64,000 nucleotides of DNA from Mercenaria mercenaria (taxonomy: Eukaryota; Mollusca; Bivalvia; Venerida; Veneridae), in contig NC_069371.1 in assembly GCF_021730395.1 (NCBI RefSeq), forward strand, positions 47,006,001 to 47,070,000. Reading direction: 5' to 3'. Made by a program: the position numbers and the translations under genes. Below the pieces are notes generated by a model, which was not told the DNA's origin, made no database searches, and saw only the letters and a program-made list of their open reading frames with translations. This document shows, piece by piece, positions 61,914 to 64,000 of the stretch; positions within the stretch are counted from its first letter, which is position 1, and each line of letters opens with the position of its first letter.

Positions 61914-63230
61914 AGCTCACCTGTCACCAAGTGACAAGGTGAGCTTTTGTGATCGCGCGGTGTCCGTCGTCCGTCAGTCCGTGCGTGCGTCCGTAAACTT
62001 TTGCTTGTGACCACTCTAGAGGTCACATTTTTCATGGGATCTTTATGAAAGTTGGTCAGAATGTTCATCTTGATGATACCTAGGTCAACTTCGAAACTGG
62101 GTCACGTGCCTTCAAAAACTAGGTCAGTAGGTCTAAAAATAGAAAAACCTTGTGACCTCTCTGGAGGCCATATATTTCATAAGATCTTCATGAAAATTGG
62201 TCAGAATGTTCATCTTGATGATATCTAGGTCATGTTCGAAACTGGGTCACGTGCCTTCAAAAACTAGGGCAGTAGGTCTAAAAATAGAAAAACCTTGTGA
62301 CCTCTCTAGAGGCCAAATATTTCAAAAGATCTTCATGAAAATTGGTCAGAACGTTCACCTTGATGATATCTAGGTCAAGTTCGAAACTGGGTCACGTGCC
62401 ATCAAAAACTAGGTCAGTAGGTCAAATAATAGACAAACCTTGTGACCTCTCTAGAGGCCAAATATTTCAAAAGATCTTCATGAAAATTGGTCAGAACGTT
62501 CACCTTGATGATATCTAGGTCAAGTTCGAAACTGGGTCACGTGCCATCAAAAACTAGGTCAGTAGGTCAAATAATAGAAAAACCTTGTGACCTCTCTAAA
62601 GGCCATATTTTTCATGGGATCTGTATGAAAATTGGTCTGAATGTTCATCTTGATGATATCTAGGTCAAATTCAAAACAGGGTCATGTGCCGTCAAAAACT
62701 AGGTCAGTAGGTCTAAAAATAAAAAAAACCTTGTGACCTCTCTAGAGGCCATACTTGTGAATGGATCTCCATAAAAATTGGTCAGAATGTTTACCTTGAT
62801 GATATCTAGGTCAAGTTTGAAACTGGGTCACGTGCCTTAAAAAACTAGGTCAGTAGGTCAAATAATACAAAAACCTTGTGACCTCTCTAGAGGTCATACT
62901 TTTCATGGGATCTGTATGAAAGTTGGTCTGAATGTTCAACTTGATGATATCTAAGTTCAAAACAGGGTCACGTACCTTTGAAAACTAGGTCAATAGGTTA
63001 AATAATAGAAAAACCTTGTAACCTCTCTAGAGACCATATTTTTCAATGGATCTTCATGAAAATTGGTCAGAATTTTTATCTTGATTATATCTAGGTCAGG
63101 TTCAAAACTGGGTCACATGAGCTCAAAAACTAGGTCACTATGTCAAATAATAGAAAAAACGACGTCATACTCAAAACTGGGTCATGTGGGAAGAGGTGAG
63201 CGATTCAGGACCATCATGGTCCTCTTTTTA
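61914..63230 (+). repeat. Hairpin-ended element with about 144-bp tandem core (7-8 units)
   Basis: Left hairpin AGCTCACCTGTCACCAAG/TGACAAGGTGAGCT at 61914-61945, then GTCCGTCGTCCGTCAGTCCG. The core units share ACCTTGTGACCTCTCTAGAG, TTGGTCAGAATGTTCATCTT, GATATCTAGGTCA and AAAACTAGGTCAGTAGGTC, with starts near 62150, 62292, 62440, 62585, 62730, 62875 and 63015. The right end GGTGAGCGATTCAGGACCAT then CATGGTCCTC forms a second hairpin at about 63208-63224. Structure is like pearl-type or Helitron-related non-autonomous elements. Confidence 0.82.
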
Positions 63231-63296
63231 CTGGCCTTAGGGAAAAGCTGAAACCACTTTTCTTTAAGTACAACTTGCATGTTACATCCTATTTTT

Positions 63297-64000
63297 AGCT
63301 CACCTGAGCACAAAGTGCTCAAAGGTGAGCTTCTGTGATCGCCCTGTGTCCGTCGTCGTCCGTCCGTCCGTTGTCAACAATTTGACTGTTAACACTCTAG
63401 ATGTCACAATTTTGGCCCAATCTTAATGAAATTTGGTCAGAATGTTGCTCTCAATAAAATCTTGGACGAGTTCGATATTGGGTCATCTGGGATCAAAAAC
63501 TAGGTCACCAGGTCAAATCATAGGAAAATCTTGTTAACACTCCAGAGGTCACACAATAAAATCTTAGACGAGTTCGATATTGGGTCATCTGGGGTCAAAA
63601 ACTAGGTCACCAGGTCAAATCAAAGGAAAAGCTTGTTAACACTCTAGAGGTCACAATTTTTGCCCAATCTTAATGAAACTTGGTCAGAATGTTACTCTCA
63701 ATGAAATCTTGGACGAGTTTGATATTGGGTCATCTGGGGTCAAGAACTAGGTCACCAGGTCAAATCATAGGAAAATCTTGTTAACACTCTAGAGGTCACA
63801 ATTTTGGCCCGATCATAATGAAACTTGGTCAAAATATTACTCTCAATTAAATCTTGGACGAATTCGATATTGGGTCATCTGGGGTCAAAAACTAGGTCAC
63901 CAGGTCAAATCAAAGGAAAAGCTTGTTAACACTCTAGAGGTCACAATTTTGGCCCAATCTTAATGAAACTTGTTCAGAATATTACTCTCAATGAAATCTT
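63297..64000 (+). repeat. Hairpin-headed tandem-core element, cut by the window end
   Basis: Left hairpin AGCTCACCTGAGCACAAAG/TGCTCAAAGGTGAGCT at 63297-63331, then CGTCGTCCGTCCGTCCGT. About five core units of roughly 145-150 bp (one shortened near 63550) share CTTGTTAACACTCTAGAGGT, CAATCTTAATGAAACTTGGT and GATATTGGGTCATCTGGGGT. The right end lies outside the window. Confidence 0.82.

Overview
The window looks like AT-rich nuclear DNA of a marine bivalve mollusc, possibly a venerid-type clam; this is inferred from repeat families and gene types and not proven. There are GT-AG introns with phases that can be checked, no operons, long non-coding stretches, many short palindromic and hairpin-ended repeats, tRNA-derived SINEs, a mariner, a LINE and a Ty3/Gypsy fossil.

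Four host-type loci can be supported, all on the minus strand. (1) 5031-7993: a three-exon secreted protein of about 267 aa with a signal peptide, a coiled coil and a Cys-rich C-terminal domain like the molluscan 'short-chain collagen C4-like' family. (2) 23433-24656: an intronless 407-aa B-box zinc-finger/coiled-coil (TRIM-like) protein without RING. (3) 34685-39002: a four-exon gene of a multicopy family with an HFDN...GQNKNN core (I think the DUF7869 type), with at least three frame breaks and all introns in phase 1. (4) 41955-53386: a complete seven-exon cytosolic-type sulfotransferase of 301 aa whose exon phases all agree.

Layout: 1-5 kb holds a Gypsy fossil and one tandem-core repeat; 5-8 kb the secreted-protein gene, with a hairpin-headed repeat and C-rich DNA inside its long intron 2; 8.7-18.8 kb is repeat-rich and gene-poor (nested palindrome, SINE, decamer-phased element, long inverted-repeat element, tRNA-like dimer); 19.06-20.39 kb is a 1.33-kb mariner with intact ends and a dead transposase; 21-23 kb holds further repeats; 23.4-24.7 kb the B-box gene; 24.7-31.4 kb is mostly featureless AT-rich DNA; 31.4-34.45 kb is a roughly 380-bp tandem array carrying one RFX X-box-like palindrome per unit; 34.7-39.0 kb the HFDN gene; 39.5-40.4 kb hairpin repeats; 42-53.4 kb the sulfotransferase, its introns loaded with transposable elements; 53.8-57.3 kb a second decamer-phased element, a duplicated repeat and a very degenerate ~38-bp minisatellite; 57.5-60.9 kb a decayed CR1/Jockey-group LINE; 60.95-64.0 kb several hairpin-ended elements with tandem cores, the last running off the window.

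The genes show no shared pathway. The least explained signals are the X-box-like array, the strict 10-bp TACG phasing shared by two distant repeats, and the nested-palindrome family with six copies here.
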